The position numbers were made by a program, and so were the translations under genes. A stretch of DNA of 64,000 nucleotides from Misgurnus anguillicaudatus (lineage: Eukaryota; Chordata; Actinopteri; Cypriniformes; Cobitidae), in NCBI RefSeq assembly GCF_027580225.2, contig NC_073337.2, positions 10,675,001-10,739,000 of the forward strand. The letters are read 5' to 3'. Shown piece by piece: positions 36,040 to 49,229 of this stretch; the stretch's first letter is position 1, and every line of letters begins with the position of its first letter. The notes below the pieces were generated by a model that was not told the DNA's origin, made no database searches, and worked only from the letters and a program-made list of their open reading frames with translations.

Positions 36040-36290
36040 CCTGTCTGTGGTACCGAGGGCCACACCAGCGATCGGCGCACTGCGCTCTCGGTCTGTGTGT
36101 CAATGTGCAGCCGCAGTTTAGAGAGACTGTGGTCAGGCTGCGGCGTGCCGGGGGAATTCCAGGGCCCAGTGTTGTCACTGCCGCTCTCCCTTCATCTCCG
36201 GCTTCGCTGTAAACATGGCAGCGCGTCTAAGCCGTGGGTTGAGTTTTGTCTGTAAGCGCCGCATGAGTCTGATGTGGGTTATTAGTAAGT
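36040..36290 (+). promoter_or_regulatory. CpG-rich patch, candidate host promoter
   Basis: About 18 CpG dinucleotides fall in roughly 230 bp, in contrast to the CpG-poor surroundings. It lies directly upstream of, and overlaps, the short presequence-like frame at 36215. No TATA box is evident, which is normal for CpG promoters. This is inference only. Confidence 0.3.
36215..36284 (+). CDS. candidate first exon, mitochondrial-presequence-like
   Basis: An ATG in a strong Kozak context (aaacATGGC) opens a frame starting MAARLSRGLSFVCKRR. It is rich in Arg, Ser and Leu with no acidic residue, as expected of a mitochondrial targeting sequence. A splice-donor-like GTAAGT follows at 36285 (an alternative GTAAGC starts at 36252). 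Unspliced, the frame stops after 35 codons. No downstream exon was recognised in the window, and the gene cannot be named. It could be chance in a CpG-rich patch. Confidence 0.25.
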
Positions 36291-36880
36291 CATCCTGCTG
36301 TGCCACCCTGAAGCTCCTCTAAAAATAAGCTCAGTTTTAACTCATCTCTTAAACTCGTCTCTGCATCTTAGTCACCACACGAGGTTACACGGCACACATT
36401 CTGACTCTCGTGTGACTCATGTGTGTTCCTGTTTTCTGTTGTAGGTTCCCGTGTGTAAATGTGCTTTCACTGACTCTTTGTGTGGTCTGGGGTGATCACT
36501 TTCCAAACTTCACAACACTACTATATTATATCTTGACGGGAAGAACTTGCATATATGCAGGATATGTAATATTAGATTAAGGGAACGTTCCAGGTTAAAT
36601 ATTACAATTACAAAATACAGCTTATAACTGGCAATTATTAATGAGGACAAATAACTTAAAAATACATGTTGTAAGTCAAAACTAATACTTCGTACATTAT
36701 AACAACTTTTGGTTTATTTTCTTATTCTGTAATGAGTTTTGGCATTAGTGCTGCGGCTACATTTTAGCGTTTAATGAACAAAGTGCACAGCTTGATTAGA
36801 TGGATGGCAGTGTACCTGGATGACATTGTTGTAGTGATATAATACATGGGAGTAACACCTAACTGTATGTCCACACTGTC

Positions 36881-37318
36881 AAAAAATGCTCTGGCTGCCA
36901 TACCAACGACGCTATAGATAAAGATGAGTGGACGCTTTGACGATTGAATGCATTCTCTGGAATCTTCTCATATGGCAAGCCGCAGAGGACTTCTATTGGT
37001 TTCTGCCTTCCGATTGGTTGCCACTGAAGCACATCATAGCTCATTTTACCATACAGTTGAGCTGATCTCTCCTCGACGTTCACATCTTCCAAGACGCACC
37101 ACGCCACTGCTCGCCGATGGCTCTCGCCGGAGAGAGCATCAAAAAACGCTCTGGCTGTTCCCTGCCAATGATGCTATAGAAAAAGTGTAGTTGACGCTCT
37201 GATGCTCGAATGCATTCTCTGGAATCCCTTGAAGCGGAGGTTTCTGCCTTCCGATTGGTTGCCGCCAAACGCTTTCGCCTTCCAATTGGTTGCCGCTGAA
37301 CCGCGTTGTAGCTCATTA
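36881..37318. repeat. 260-bp imperfect tandem duplication
   Basis: aaaaaatgctctggctg at 36881 recurs as aaaaaacgctctggctg at 37141. The shared blocks gaatgcattctctggaat and ttccgattggttgcc follow in the same order in each copy, and a third ccaattggttgcc is near 37279. Each unit covers about 175-180 bp of matching sequence. Confidence 0.7.
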
Positions 37319-37837
37319 CCATGAATGAATTATTTTTTTAAACAACTGAAAAAATTACAAATGTTAGTGCTGGTCAAAACTGCTCAAGGATGCAAAATCA
37401 GCCAAGACCCCAGAGGGTTAAAGAGAGGAGGTGTTACGGTAAGTTTTCTCTTGTTCTGTTGTTTATTCTGTTTCTAGAGGTTAATGGCCAAGGATCCACC
37501 TGTTATTAAGGACAATGTATTTAAGAGCCTTTGTGAGGGGTTCCTGCATCTGAGCTTGGCTGGACAGCTATCCACCTTTTCAATTTAAGTTTAATTCTGT
37601 TAATTATGTGTTTGTTTGTTTATTTATTGTTGTCTATTTTGGCTTCTTTCTGAACCCCTTAGTTAATAAATATTTTATATAATTTGATATTTTGGATTCA
37701 GTATCCTTGATATTTTGTTGCTTCCCAGAGTGTAATGCAAGGTGTCAAGCGCGAGTGATTTCAATGTTAAGTCAATGAAAAGACGCGTTGACGAGGTCTC
37801 GTGGCGCGAATGAGGCGTTTAGCACGGCGCGGTAGAC

Positions 37838-38050
37838 ATGATTCCGCCTCGTTCGCATGAATTGAGCGTTGCCGCGGCAAACAAGCGAGTTGAAAAATTT
37901 GAACTTTGCCGGATAAAAACGCGCTGCGTTAACCAATCAGGAGCTTGCTCTAGTAGTGACGTGATTACAGGAAGCAAGCAGATTCTCAGAAGCCCCTCCA
38001 ATGACACAAATTTCCACGTGAATGTCTCGATGACTAGAATTTCACGTGCA
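37838..38050. repeat. relative of the 28664 MITE
   Basis: Shares with 28664-28971, in the same order, gttaaccaatcagga, tagtagtga, gattacaggaagc, cagaagcccctcc and atgtctcga. Clear termini were not found. Confidence 0.5.
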
Positions 38051-38445
38051 AATGAAGTGAGTGAACTCAAAATGTTCAAGCCGCAAACTAAAGGCAGCAG
38101 TAAGGCAACCCACGGTAACACTGGTAATTCAACTCAAGGCTCGGAAAATCACTAACTTAACTTATATGGAGGAAAAAGGATTTAAATGCTTATGCATTCT
38201 CTCACACATTTGGTTGGGTTATTGTGGTTTATGTAATTCAGGCATTCGTGTTTGAACCCGCGCTCGCGTTAAACTTCACTTTCTATTTGCGATCGAAATT
38301 TCCTCCAAAATCGTCCTGTCAGTAATTTCTATCCACACGTAAAAATACAATCTCCTGCAGCAGGCTTTAAAGTGATATAGATTGCATGTAGAGTGAAGAG
38401 AATTGCAAAAAAGTATATGCCACTCCATGCAGAACTCTCTCTTAA

Positions 38446-38889
38446 CTCTTTCGCCGCCATTGACGAGATATCTCGTCAATTAAGAGAAAACGCTTCCCCG
38501 CCAATGACGAGATTTTCCGTCTTTCCGCAATACCGCTATTATCCAACAGGTGGTGCACTTCCGCAACTTATACAACCCTGAAGTAGCGCCTCACGTGAAA
38601 GAGAAAGAACTCCGCAAAAATGGAATTATCTCAGCTTTTTGCTCAAAATTGGGTGTTTTTGAAGAAACCTACCCATATTTGAGAGGTGATTACAAGAGAA
38701 CTAATGAAGGTAAGATGAAACTTTTTTTTTTTTTTTGAAAGCGGAGGGCCTGTTCTTTTATCTGATATATTGTTTGTTTATATATTTAAAGAAGAACATT
38801 TTCTGGAAGGCATTAAACTTTTGTGAAAATCATGAAAAATGCTGGCACTGGCTGGCAACTTTTCTTTTAAAATGCTGGCGGGGAAAGAG
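38446..38889. mobile_element. TTAA-target MITE (CTCTTTCGCCGCCA family)
   Basis: Termini CTCTTTCGCCGCCA and TGGCGGGGAAAGAG are inverted with one mismatch and flanked by TTAA (38442-38445, 38890-38893). A perfect subterminal palindrome, centred on gacgagatatctcgtc, lies at about 38458-38477. This resembles piggyBac-type MITEs of fish. No coding frame of note. Confidence 0.8.
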
Positions 38890-38893
38890 TTAA

Positions 38894-39350
38894 AGGAACA
38901 CGCCCATGTATACTTGGAACTATATTCTCAGAAGGCGAAGCACTGCTACTTGGGCGGAGTGATTTCCCCCAGCACCCGAGAAGCCCCTGGTGAGGAGCAG
39001 AGAGTTCGGTCAGAGTTGTGCAAATCACTCCGCCCATGTAGCAGTGCTTCATCTTCTGAGAATATAGTTCCCAGTATGTATACTGTTAAAAGATCGCTGT
39101 GTCTTATATCACCTTGTTATTTGTACACGGTGTGACTATACAAATCACAACACATAAATAGGAAAATGTTTGTGTTTTTTGTCACTTATTGAGAGCCATT
39201 CACTTCCAGACTTTGTGCTAAGCTAAGCTAGCGGGAGCTGCATCAGACAGAGTTACAGCACGCACAGAGATGAGAAAGGTATGTATGGACTTATCTAACT
39301 CTGGGGGATATGGTAAATAAGCTAAATTCCCAAAATCTGGGCGTGTTCCT
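38894..39350. mobile_element. TTAA-target MITE (AGGAACACGCCCA family) with internal hairpin
   Basis: Termini AGGAACACGCCCA and TGGGCGTGTTCCT are perfect inverses flanked by TTAA (38890-38893, 39351-39354). Inside, 38917-38965 and 39022-39070 form a near-perfect 49-bp inverted repeat around a 56-bp loop. Its left TTAA is the right TTAA of the neighbouring MITE. Confidence 0.85.
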
Positions 39351-39359
39351 TTAAAGCGA

Positions 39360-42300
39360 CAGTAGCCCCTAGTTTTCTGATCGAAAAAATTATCTGTAAC
39401 TGGAAAAACATTGTATGATCCAAACTGTGAGTTTTGTGACCCATTGAACCACAAATGGTGAGTATATCCAGTGTGGAGATGAGCAGGAACAGTTGGCTTG
39501 CATAGAAATAAAAAAACAACACCATCAAAAAACAACAACAAGAATAGCAGAGGACACATTGTAGTCAGTGGCCATATAGGCTTTGTATTGGCAAAATTTG
39601 GCTCGTGGTGAAAACTAATTGAGGAACCCTGTGCTATGCCCTCAACGTCGAGGGGCATTTTCTTATCTGTGCCTTCAGTTAATATTTTAGAATCTTTATA
39701 GAAGTTTATAAAAATTTAAGTTCAGTTAGAAGCAAATATTTGAATTGATGATGTGTTATTTGTGTTTTGATAGATGTTATGCCTGAATATTCTACAATAA
39801 AAGTAATGTCTTTTTTATTCGGGCTAGTTGCATTTATTTCGGGCTACCAAAAACTGAAGCGTGCCTGCATGAAGGGCTACCAGGGATTTTGAAATTTACA
39901 AGCCCTGGTTGAACTCATTAACTCTGGTGTTGCTAGCATCACACCTTAACCAGTTGAGCTACAAGAACACTATAGTTGTGTGCTAGCTCTGTGCTTTGTA
40001 GTTGATCTTAAGTGTAAAGGACTATAGACAGCAGATCCACAGAACTGTTGAGACGGCCACAAGTTTGACTGTTTTTGGCATGGTTCCTTCAATTCTGATT
40101 TTGAGGGAGGTCTCTCTCTCTCTCTCGCTTTCTCTCACTCTCACACAGACGCCCTGTCTTGTTCAAGCAAGTTCAATGCCTGCCAATTATTCTTATTTGC
40201 TTTAATTCTAAACGCATAGTAATTGCCAATTACTACTGGGTGCCAACCAAAAGACCCCAGGTGGGTGACCATCACAGAGGATTTTCTCAAGACCCTCGAC
40301 TCGGTTTTTATTTCTGGCAAAGTTACCAGCAGAACAAATGAACAAGTGTCTCAATGTCTGCGCTCTCTCTCCTCCTGCTTGTTGTGTCATATATCTTACT
40401 GGTGATTAATTGGGGCAATAGTTAAGGGAGGCAGACAAAAGCGGTGCCAAATCCTGGCCATTGGGGAACAAGAGCAAGGCGCCTTCATAGATTATAAGTA
40501 GGAATGCTTTATAACAGACCTGCCACACACAGACACAGTCATTCACAGTCACTGTGAGCTACCGAGTCTCCCAAAACTGGAAGAAAAATGAAGGACGAGG
40601 ACATATTTCATATTATAACTGTACTTTTGAACAGAATTTATATTTATGAATTTGAAGTTAAGTTAACAGTATACTGATTCCCTTGGCAGTGAAAAGCTAA
40701 TGATGTATAATAACAGTGAAGTTCAGTTCCCAGAAGCGTTTTACATAAATTTGGTTAAAATAATTAACTTGTACTATAAGAAGGGGCCTTAAGTAGTCAC
40801 AATGTCTGAAAGCGTCACCATTATAATTTTAGAGGGCCGATGACGGCACACAACAGAATTCGTCAAGGTTCATAACCTAAACGTGGAATTTGCGAACTTC
40901 CTTCGTCTATTTAAGTAGACTGTCTCTAAAAACAGCAGTGAGCTAACTAGTCCTTAACAAATATAGGTCTGACTTTAAGAGAGCCCCGAGTCAAAGTGAT
41001 TCCCTTCATGCTATATTTATAAAGTCATACAGGCTGGCCAAGCCATAAGTCTTATTTCCTGACAGTGAGGCGTGTTATGACCTCTGTCATTTTGGTCTGC
41101 GGTACCGAGTTTGTGGCCAGCGTTCCCCACTTCAGCCCCATCATTCATCATTTACAACAGGGTGACACGCTGAAGGACACTTCACCCGGCTCTCTGTGTG
41201 CGACAGGGCATTCGAGACAGATACTCACTAAATGTTATCTTGATAATATCCCAAATGTTTATCCTAGTGTCGATTTCCAAACTGTGCTTCCTTTTTTCCA
41301 AAATACTTCAATATGAACTCCAAAGATTTCTCATCCAAGAGCAAATGATCTGGGCAATGCGATGCACATTTATTTAACAGCTGTATGCTCTTACTGTGTA
41401 CTCTTACATCTAACTCATTTGTGTCCAAGGAATTTTAGCAGCAACTTCTGGAACAATGCTGACATTTAAATATAACCGAGAAATCCATCAGGTCTCTTGA
41501 GCTATGAAAGAGCAGCCACTGAGCATTAGCCTTTTCCACTTATCATTACACTTTTCCTAGAAGAGCTATTTGGCGTACAGATTTTTATTAGTAAAACCCA
41601 AATTTCTTTTGTCACCTCTTACCATAAGTAAACTTTTTTTGGAAGACAACTCGAGCAGAAAAAAGAGAGAGAGTCACTTTGTAGCTCTTTGCTTAAATTG
41701 AAACTATGGAAATAAATGTGATTATCGTTTAAAAACAATTACTCAGACCACATTTTGTTTTGTAGAGAAATTATTTATTTCATCACTGCAGCTTCTTGAT
41801 GTGATTCGGATCTCTGCCTCTACTATCAGAAAGCGTTTTTAAGCGAATCTGAGAATAATTCTGCATCCTCGACTCCTGATACCTTCATTAATCAAACTGC
41901 TTTTTCCCCTTCAGTTACACATTGAAATATCTTGGCAGTTCCACTCTGATCTCAGCCACTTTTCTCAAGTATTTGGCATGATGCTTTTCTTTCCTTAGCG
42001 TGATTACATTTGAACACACGCGTCTGTAGAAGAGCACTGCAGCCGAGTCTATACAAACACAATAAGACCGAACACATGATTATTCCAGTCAATTCTTGTA
42101 ATGACATGGATTGGCTTTCCGAATAAAAAATATGAAACATGGAACTTTACTTTCATAAAGAAACTAAGAAATTTCAATTGGACCTGACAGTTCTTAAAAC
42201 CAATATAAAATTATAAGCCTTTGCAAAAAAAAAAAAAACTTTTATTGCCATCTCTGTTTAGAATATAATCATCATTTTATATTTAACCCCTTAAATATAA

Positions 42301-43440
42301 TCTAGCTACATTTTAACAAAAACGATTAGTAAAGTAAAATAAAATATAAATCTTTTGTTTAAATGTAGCTTAAATAAATGAATTGCAACCACTTACCTTA
42401 AAAAAATTGATTAAATTCAATGAATAATTTTTTTCAGTGTGGCTTAAAATAACTTGTTTTAAAACTGCGGTGCTCACAACCACGCGCACAGGAGTGTAAC
42501 GTGGGCGCGTAACCTCGGTAGAAACGATCCAACGAAGTCCAAAATCTCTACCGGTTGACAACGGTTAATCATGTCTACCGGTTTATCGCCCACCCCTAAA
42601 TAGGATATAGCATTATTAATAAATAATTTCTGTGGTTCTGTTATTTCTATTTTCATGTAAAGTTGCTTTGAAACAATGTAACATAACAAAAAAGCGACAT
42701 ATAAATATATTTTTTTAATTGACAGAAGTCACTTTCATTGGGAGAGAAAAAAATATCAGTGATACACCGAAATGAAAATTCTGGGGAATGATACAGAAAA
42801 TTCTGGATGACTTTTATAATGACTATTAAGACTTTTTAGTCTAATTTAATTTAATGAACCTGAGTTGAACTACAAACCAATAAAAATGTAAACTTTTTTT
42901 GAAAGTAACACCAAAATTGGATGAAAATAAAACAAAACTAAATATTTTTCATTTAGTTCTACCCAACAGCTTTTTATCTAAATAATTTAAAGTATTAGAA
43001 AACTATTATATGAAAAACAGTAGTAAAGTAATGCAGCAACTCATCGGCCTTGTTAATACTAAGTTTAGTTATGATACACAATCATTTTAATGAAAACAAC
43101 AGGCAAAACACAGCATGACAGTGAGCCTCGTTCTGCTCTTGTCAACGGGCTTGAAAAGAGCTTTAGTGATGTCATCACCGGCCGCATAACAGTCCAGCAC
43201 GAGTTACTGAAACTGACAGTTACTGACAGACCCGATCAACATTAACAACACTTGTTGATAGCCTGTTGCGTTTCAGAAGACTTGAACTTGGCCAAAAAAA
43301 GTGTGAATCAATCCATGTGATTTCTGATGCTAGAAACACATTAAAGACTGATCACAGGTAGTGGAGCATCACACAACTTGTGTGTCATTTTAAGCATTTC
43401 AACACAGCTGGCACAATTGCGCTTTGCTGTGAAGTACTGT
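39360..43440. other. no gene supported
   Basis: About 4 kb of AT-rich DNA with a ctctctctctct run at about 40110-40130 and a poly(A) run near 42226-42238. Short open frames have no recognised domain. Confidence 0.35.
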
Positions 43441-43446
43441 GAGGCT

Positions 43447-43856
43447 GTTAACACTTGGTATTAATATGTGTTTTCGTCTATTGGATCGCACGCTCGCAAA
43501 ATGAAACTAATAAAAGATGCAGAGATCAGCCGCTGTGGTTTTATTAATGAAAGCCTAAAGATAGCGCTGTACACTGTGTGTTTGCACTAGAAGTCAGAAA
43601 AGATGTAAAACATTGTGCTCTATACATCATCTTAGATAAATGGAGGGAGAGTAGGCGGTCTCTTGTGGTTGTTCGAACACTTTCGACCACATGCGCATTT
43701 ACATCACATAAACAATCAGGTCGAAAGCGTTTTCGACTACTTCTGAATTTGGTCGAAAGTTTTACTCAAAACGTTTTAAACCTCGTTTACACCTGTCTTT
43801 AGCGTCGTCCACTTGTGATCCGATCAACAAAAAGCATCTTAATACCAGGTGTAAAC
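43447..43856. mobile_element. MITE with GTTaACACtTGGTATTAA-type termini, 410 bp
   Basis: The left end gttaacacttggtattaata and the right end, read in reverse as gtttacacctggtattaaga, match at 17 of 20 positions. No clear target duplication. The interior repeats the motif gtcgaaag/ctttcgac. Confidence 0.65.
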
Positions 43857-43999
43857 ACCCCCTGTGATAACAGCTGCAGCAAGACTGAAATCTAAACAGC
43901 GGAGCAACATTTATTTTCGGTCGTTTTTTTCTTTCTGCCAAAAACCGTTAAAAGTCTTTTTCTGCCGAAAATTTTAGACTGCCAAAATTTCCCTCTAAG

Positions 44000-45588
44000 A
44001 GTTAGATTTACTAAATGGGGCAAATTAGCGTGAGGGCGCAATTCCAAAAAAGTGTTGATGGGAGTGGTAATATCTGTGGGTTACTTACTAAGAAACAAAT
44101 TTAATAACACAGGCGCAAAAGCTGATTTCCATAATGACCAACAAAATCTACCAAGAGCAGCGCAAATTAGTTTAGGGTCGCAAATAAGCAGAGCTGATCT
44201 TGAGTTCAGCACCACGGACATCGCAGCAGAAAATTCGGAGTGTGTATTCCCATCTAATGAAGCCATAGTACACTGAAAAGAACTGGAGGAAATAAAGATT
44301 TATAAGAAGTTTTAAAACATCTGGTATTGTGTGACGAATTCTAGTGACTACTATTGCCTCTGGCATTCCAAATCAACTGTTACATGTTAAAACAATCCTC
44401 TGCATTGTATCACGCGTTCTCTGCTCTCTGTGATGCCTATTTTTTAGCAATAATTGCAGCCATTTCAAGCACAAAGTAATTTAAGACATGCTTTTTTAGC
44501 GTTAAATAATGGCGCATATTGGTGATTCTCACAAAATTAGACTTATGAGGTGTCATGAAACATTTTGATTAAAAAGTACAAGCAAAGTATCAAAGAGTAT
44601 CAAAATAAGAAGCATACAGTTACAAACATCTCTTTATGTACTATTTTGCACATGATTTCAAATGACATCATAAAAACCAATTTTGTTGTTTTGTCCACAT
44701 TTAAGGGGAACATTTTCATTACCGCAACATGTCCATGACTGGATTTTGGTTCTTTGACATGGAAATATTGTCATTTAAAAAATCAAAAAAATAAAAAGGT
44801 TCAGTGCATGTTATTTACAGTAAAGAAACATGTGATATTTGGTGATCATTGGTAAATGTAGAGACAAAAATAAGGAATATAAATGTGTCCAAGAAATTTT
44901 TCTCATCCTCCGCAACAATTTCAATCATTGTTTAAGCCCTCAAGGAACTAACATTTTCAAAAAAACATTTTTTGGAAGGGACATAATTGACTGTGACACT
45001 CAAGATGGCTACCAGGTAACCAGTTCTTATTTTTTCTCTCCAAATAAAAGTTAAAATTTTGTTTGTCATAGTACCAAGACAACTTTTTAGTTCTTATTAC
45101 CGAAACATGAGTTTGTAAATGTAATATCATGTTGCGGTAAAGATAATTTTTGATAATGATAATCTAAAAAATGTAAATAATTCTATAGGACATATTTTTT
45201 AAATCCTCTAAAAGTAATGGTTATAGTAAGTTCAGACTTTAATCTTATATGTGCAAAAAAATTAGCTTCAAGGGCTTTTTAAAATAATCTTATGGACACC
45301 TCATAAATCTGGATTTTGTGAGAATCACCCAAATACCAGTCATAACACATGCGCGAACATTAGTAAATCATGTTGCATTAGTCATCTAAATAATCTTCTC
45401 CCAAAAATTTTGCATCTGAAAGGGAAACTTCTAGAAATGCATATGAAATAAGGTCAGTCGTAAAAATAACTAGACCACACCTTTCAATGCTAATCATCCA
45501 ATGCGTGTCTTTAGTAAATCCTGACAGTTGTTATGTAACGCCAAAATGATGGTTTGCGCTGGCACAAGCTGTTAGTAAATCTGGCCTT
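44000..45588. mobile_element. outer repeat with GATTTACTAA termini, containing a nested element
   Basis: gttagatttactaaat at 44001 faces gttagtaaatctggcc at about 45571-45586, giving a 10-bp inverted core GATTTACTAA. A complete different element lies inside (44521-45329), so the outer repeat is the older. Its target duplication is not resolved. Confidence 0.45.
44521..45329. mobile_element. MITE with about 35-bp inverted termini, copy 1, 809 bp
   Basis: GGTGATTCTCACAAAAT, then tagacttatgaggtgtc, faces the reverse complement at the right end (gacacctcataaatctgg, then attttgtgagaatcacc). The second, larger copy is at 48681-50143. The interior has paired gttgcggtaa and taccgcaaca motifs. No protein was recognised. 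Confidence 0.75.
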
Positions 45589-45599
45589 TAAAGTCAAAG

Positions 45600-48500
45600 A
45601 CAAGGTGTAAAAAATGAAAATGAAAGAAAAAGCATGTCATATAACTAAACTAAAAAACAATATTTCTGTTTACTGGTTTCTATATAATCTTAAGTCAATC
45701 CTGAGACTGAATATACACAACTTATATTTGACTAGCTTTATGTGTCCATCCACCCACTAACAGGTCATAATTCATTTTCACATTCACTAAGGTAGTTACA
45801 CACAGCAGCTTAACACAACATAAATCTTTTCAGTAAGTGCACACTTGATAATTTTATAATTTCAAGCATGTGCGCGGGTGGACTGAACATTGACATGGAA
45901 GAGGAAACCACAAGAGTGGTGACCACAAACGATTCATTATTGTTGAAATATTTAAACAAATTTTCATCCCTAATAATGCATTTGTATTAAGCTTTTGCAG
46001 TCTCAGAATCAGGATTCTGTAGCAGATTCAAGTTAAGCTTTCTGTTGTGTAGTATCAGCACGGTCATTCTTCTTCTTTAACAATTGACATGTGAAACCTC
46101 TGTGCCGAAGTCGGTGATTATAGCTTTACAAAGCCTAAAATCCCACACTCCTATAGCCAATGTTGTGGTTTACCATGTACAACATCTCTGTTAAAGTAAA
46201 TTAAAGGAACATCTCACCCAAAATGACGGTCATCATTATGCACTAACAATCTAGTGCTCCTTCAGAATCTCATTCAAACTGGTGCTCAGTTTGAGGTGCA
46301 CTAATTATACAGTAAATGCTTGCTTTTGTGTGTCTGTGTTTTAAACTGTACCCATAAAGCACTCGAGTTTACCACTACCATTACCAAAGTCATGTGAACA
46401 CTAATCAAACTTATGCCTCACATTTTGACAACGACAGCCAAAAATGATACTCATAAAGCAAGAAACATGACCAAGAATTCATAGCAGCGACTAAAGACAG
46501 ATTTAAACAACATGAAAGAAGCACTGAAGCCACAGCGTTTAATTAACGAATATCCCCGGGCTGCACCGTCTGTGTCCGTCTGCGCAGACACACACTCTGA
46601 CAGCTTGGCACACACCGAAAGCACAAAATATTTACAAGGGGAAATAGCTGCGACATGCAGAGTCGAGCTGCTGTGCTGTGTGGTCCTCATCCATTATGAG
46701 GCTCCGCCAACACAACTGATCCACAGTCAGTGGGAGAGCGTTTCCCAGCGGCGCTGGAGCCAATCACAGCCCCTCGTTCTGATCAAAGAGGGCTGTCATA
46801 CATCTCCAGCTTGGATCACAACCATGTACGAGACTCATCTTACTGTATATGAGGCCGAGCCACAGGTGTGAAGTCATGCACTTTAGCTCATAAACAGCAG
46901 AGGAAAGAAACCGGGGAAAAAAAACGAAAGAAAATATACCACTTATTACCAAGGTCTCCAAACTAAGTCGAAAAACAAATATTTAAAACTTATTTCAATG
47001 ATCTCTCAACTGCGTGAATTCTGTTTTGTTTTTTCACCACTGCATGTTTATTTTATTTTGTGGTGAAGTCAATGTGTACGCTGGATTTAAGTGTAAAATG
47101 ACACAAAATTGAATTAAAGGAATCATTAGATGATTAACATAACATTAACAACTTTAACTTTTAGGATTTTCATCACATCTGGAGCGAGATGAAAAAATCT
47201 GGTAGCAATTTATTGAAATAAAAAATGAAACGTTGTAGGATACGCTGCAGTGACAGATGAGTTTCTTCTCTGCAGGTGTTTGTTATTTTTGTCCTATTTC
47301 TCAGATCGTTCCCTCATTTCACCCGATCGTCTCAGTTTCCATGATGACAAATACGTCCTACCGGAAAAACACGCATCTGGAAAACTACGACCCCTTCGAC
47401 CCTTGAAGTTTTTATCTGCATGCCGAATTATTAGTTTTGATTGAGCATGACTTAAAACAACCCGCTACTCAAAGGCTTCATGCACCATGACTGAACAAAA
47501 CTTTCCAAAGGAATTATGCAAGTCAGCCAAGGCAATGACAGGCGTCTCAAAGTGCTGCCCTCTCATGGACGCCGTCTGCAAACGCACGCTTCGTATTTTC
47601 TGCATTAGCACATACACGGCGTCATTAAACACAGACTGTCTTCGTTACAGACTCCCTTCTGCTTACTCCTAAACACTTCAGTGACCCGCTTCTCATTTTC
47701 GTATTCCTTCATATTTTCCTTTTGCCCGAACCAAAGAGCCGCCCAGAACTTCTTCAAATGCTACATGGGAAAGGAATGTATCGACCCATTTTCTGTGCAG
47801 TCTTTCGCTGCAGCGTTTTTCACCATTCTCATCCTCCGTGATGTGATCCATCTTTCCATGACATGTTTCAAACAGAGCAGGAATGCATATATATGGTGAA
47901 AACTTCTTACAGGTCCTCTAGATGGTCTGAAACTAAGTCACTGATTGCACATGCCCTGTACCGTAGGTTATGAATGACTCGAAACAGTCTGATGTTTATT
48001 TAGCCCCTGCTTTCTGCAGGATCTGTTAAGCTGCAGGTTCTTCATGGTAAATGTCTTGAAGCGGTCAAATGTAAGAGCTGTAGTGTAGTGTATGTGTGAC
48101 ACCGGCTCTCCCTGCTGCAGTGTGATTAGAGAAGGAAACTCGCGGCAGGTAAGAGCTCTGAGTGATTATGTTGCTCTAACTTGTACAAATATTTAGGGCC
48201 TGATTATTTTGGGTCTGCCATATTTTTTTCACCCGGCCAGTCGTAAGACTGCATAAACACAGGAGACCTGACATCTGAACAAGCTGTCTGTCTGACCATG
48301 ACAGGACACCCAGAACTCAGACGACACTTTTAGAGCGTTAGACCTGACCACACACACACATTCACTTACTCACTTACCTGCACTTTCTTTTGTGCAGGTC
48401 TGGCATTTTGGCAAAGCAACTACTGTATGAAAAATTATTTTAAAAAATCTTTCACATTATAAAGAAAATATATTTCAAATGTTGTCTTTAGTTTCTGAGT

Positions 48501-48680
48501 GTCATTTGGAGCAGCTAATTTAAAAAACAAAACAAATGGCCACTGCAATATATAAGTTTTTCACTAGTAGTGGAGAGCGGGGTAAGTTACATATTTCACA
48601 CTGTCTAACATTTACTGAGCAGCATACATCACAATGGTATAAATCTCATACCAAATGAAAACAGGAAGTCTTGGTCACAT
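45600..48680. other. no gene supported; one TTAA-MITE end
   Basis: At about 46203 TTAAAGGAACATCTCACCC begins in the style of a TTAA-target MITE left end, but no right end was found. The 119-codon open frame at 46512-46871 has no recognisable domain. The rest is unassigned. Confidence 0.35.
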
Positions 48681-49229
48681 GGGTGATTTTTGGAAAATTA
48701 GACTTATGAGGTGTCATGAAACATTTTGATAAAAAAGTAAATGCAAAGTAAGAGTATCAAAATAAGAAACACACAGTTACAAACATCTCTACACGTACTA
48801 TTTTGCACATGATTTCAAATGGCATCATACAAACCAATTTTGTTGTTTTTTCCACATTTAAGGTGAAATTTTTCATTACCGCAACGTGTCCATGACTGGA
48901 TTTGGGTTCTTTTACATGGAAATATTTATAATTAAAAAATAAAAAGCTTGAGTGCATGTTATACTATAAACATTTACAGTAAAGAAACACGTGGTATTTG
49001 GTGATCATTGGTAAATGTAGAGACAATAATAAGGAATATAAATGTGTCCAAGAAAATTTTTCTCATCCTCCGCAACAATTTTCAATCATTGTTTAAGCCC
49101 TCAATGAACTAAAAAAAAATTTTTATTGTTGGAAGGGACATAATTGACTGTGACACTCAAGATGGCTACCAGGTAAGCAGCTCTTATTTTTTCTCTCAAG
49201 TAAAAGTTGAACTTTTGTTTGTCATATAC

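Noticed and set aside
37430..37725. Possible solo LTR (TGTTACGG start, TATTTAAG, AATAAA)
   Set aside because: No matching CA end or target-site duplication could be found, so the motifs may be chance in AT-rich DNA.
46512..46871. 119-codon plus-strand frame as a gene
   Set aside because: It has no recognisable domain, a mixed composition and no splice or promoter context.
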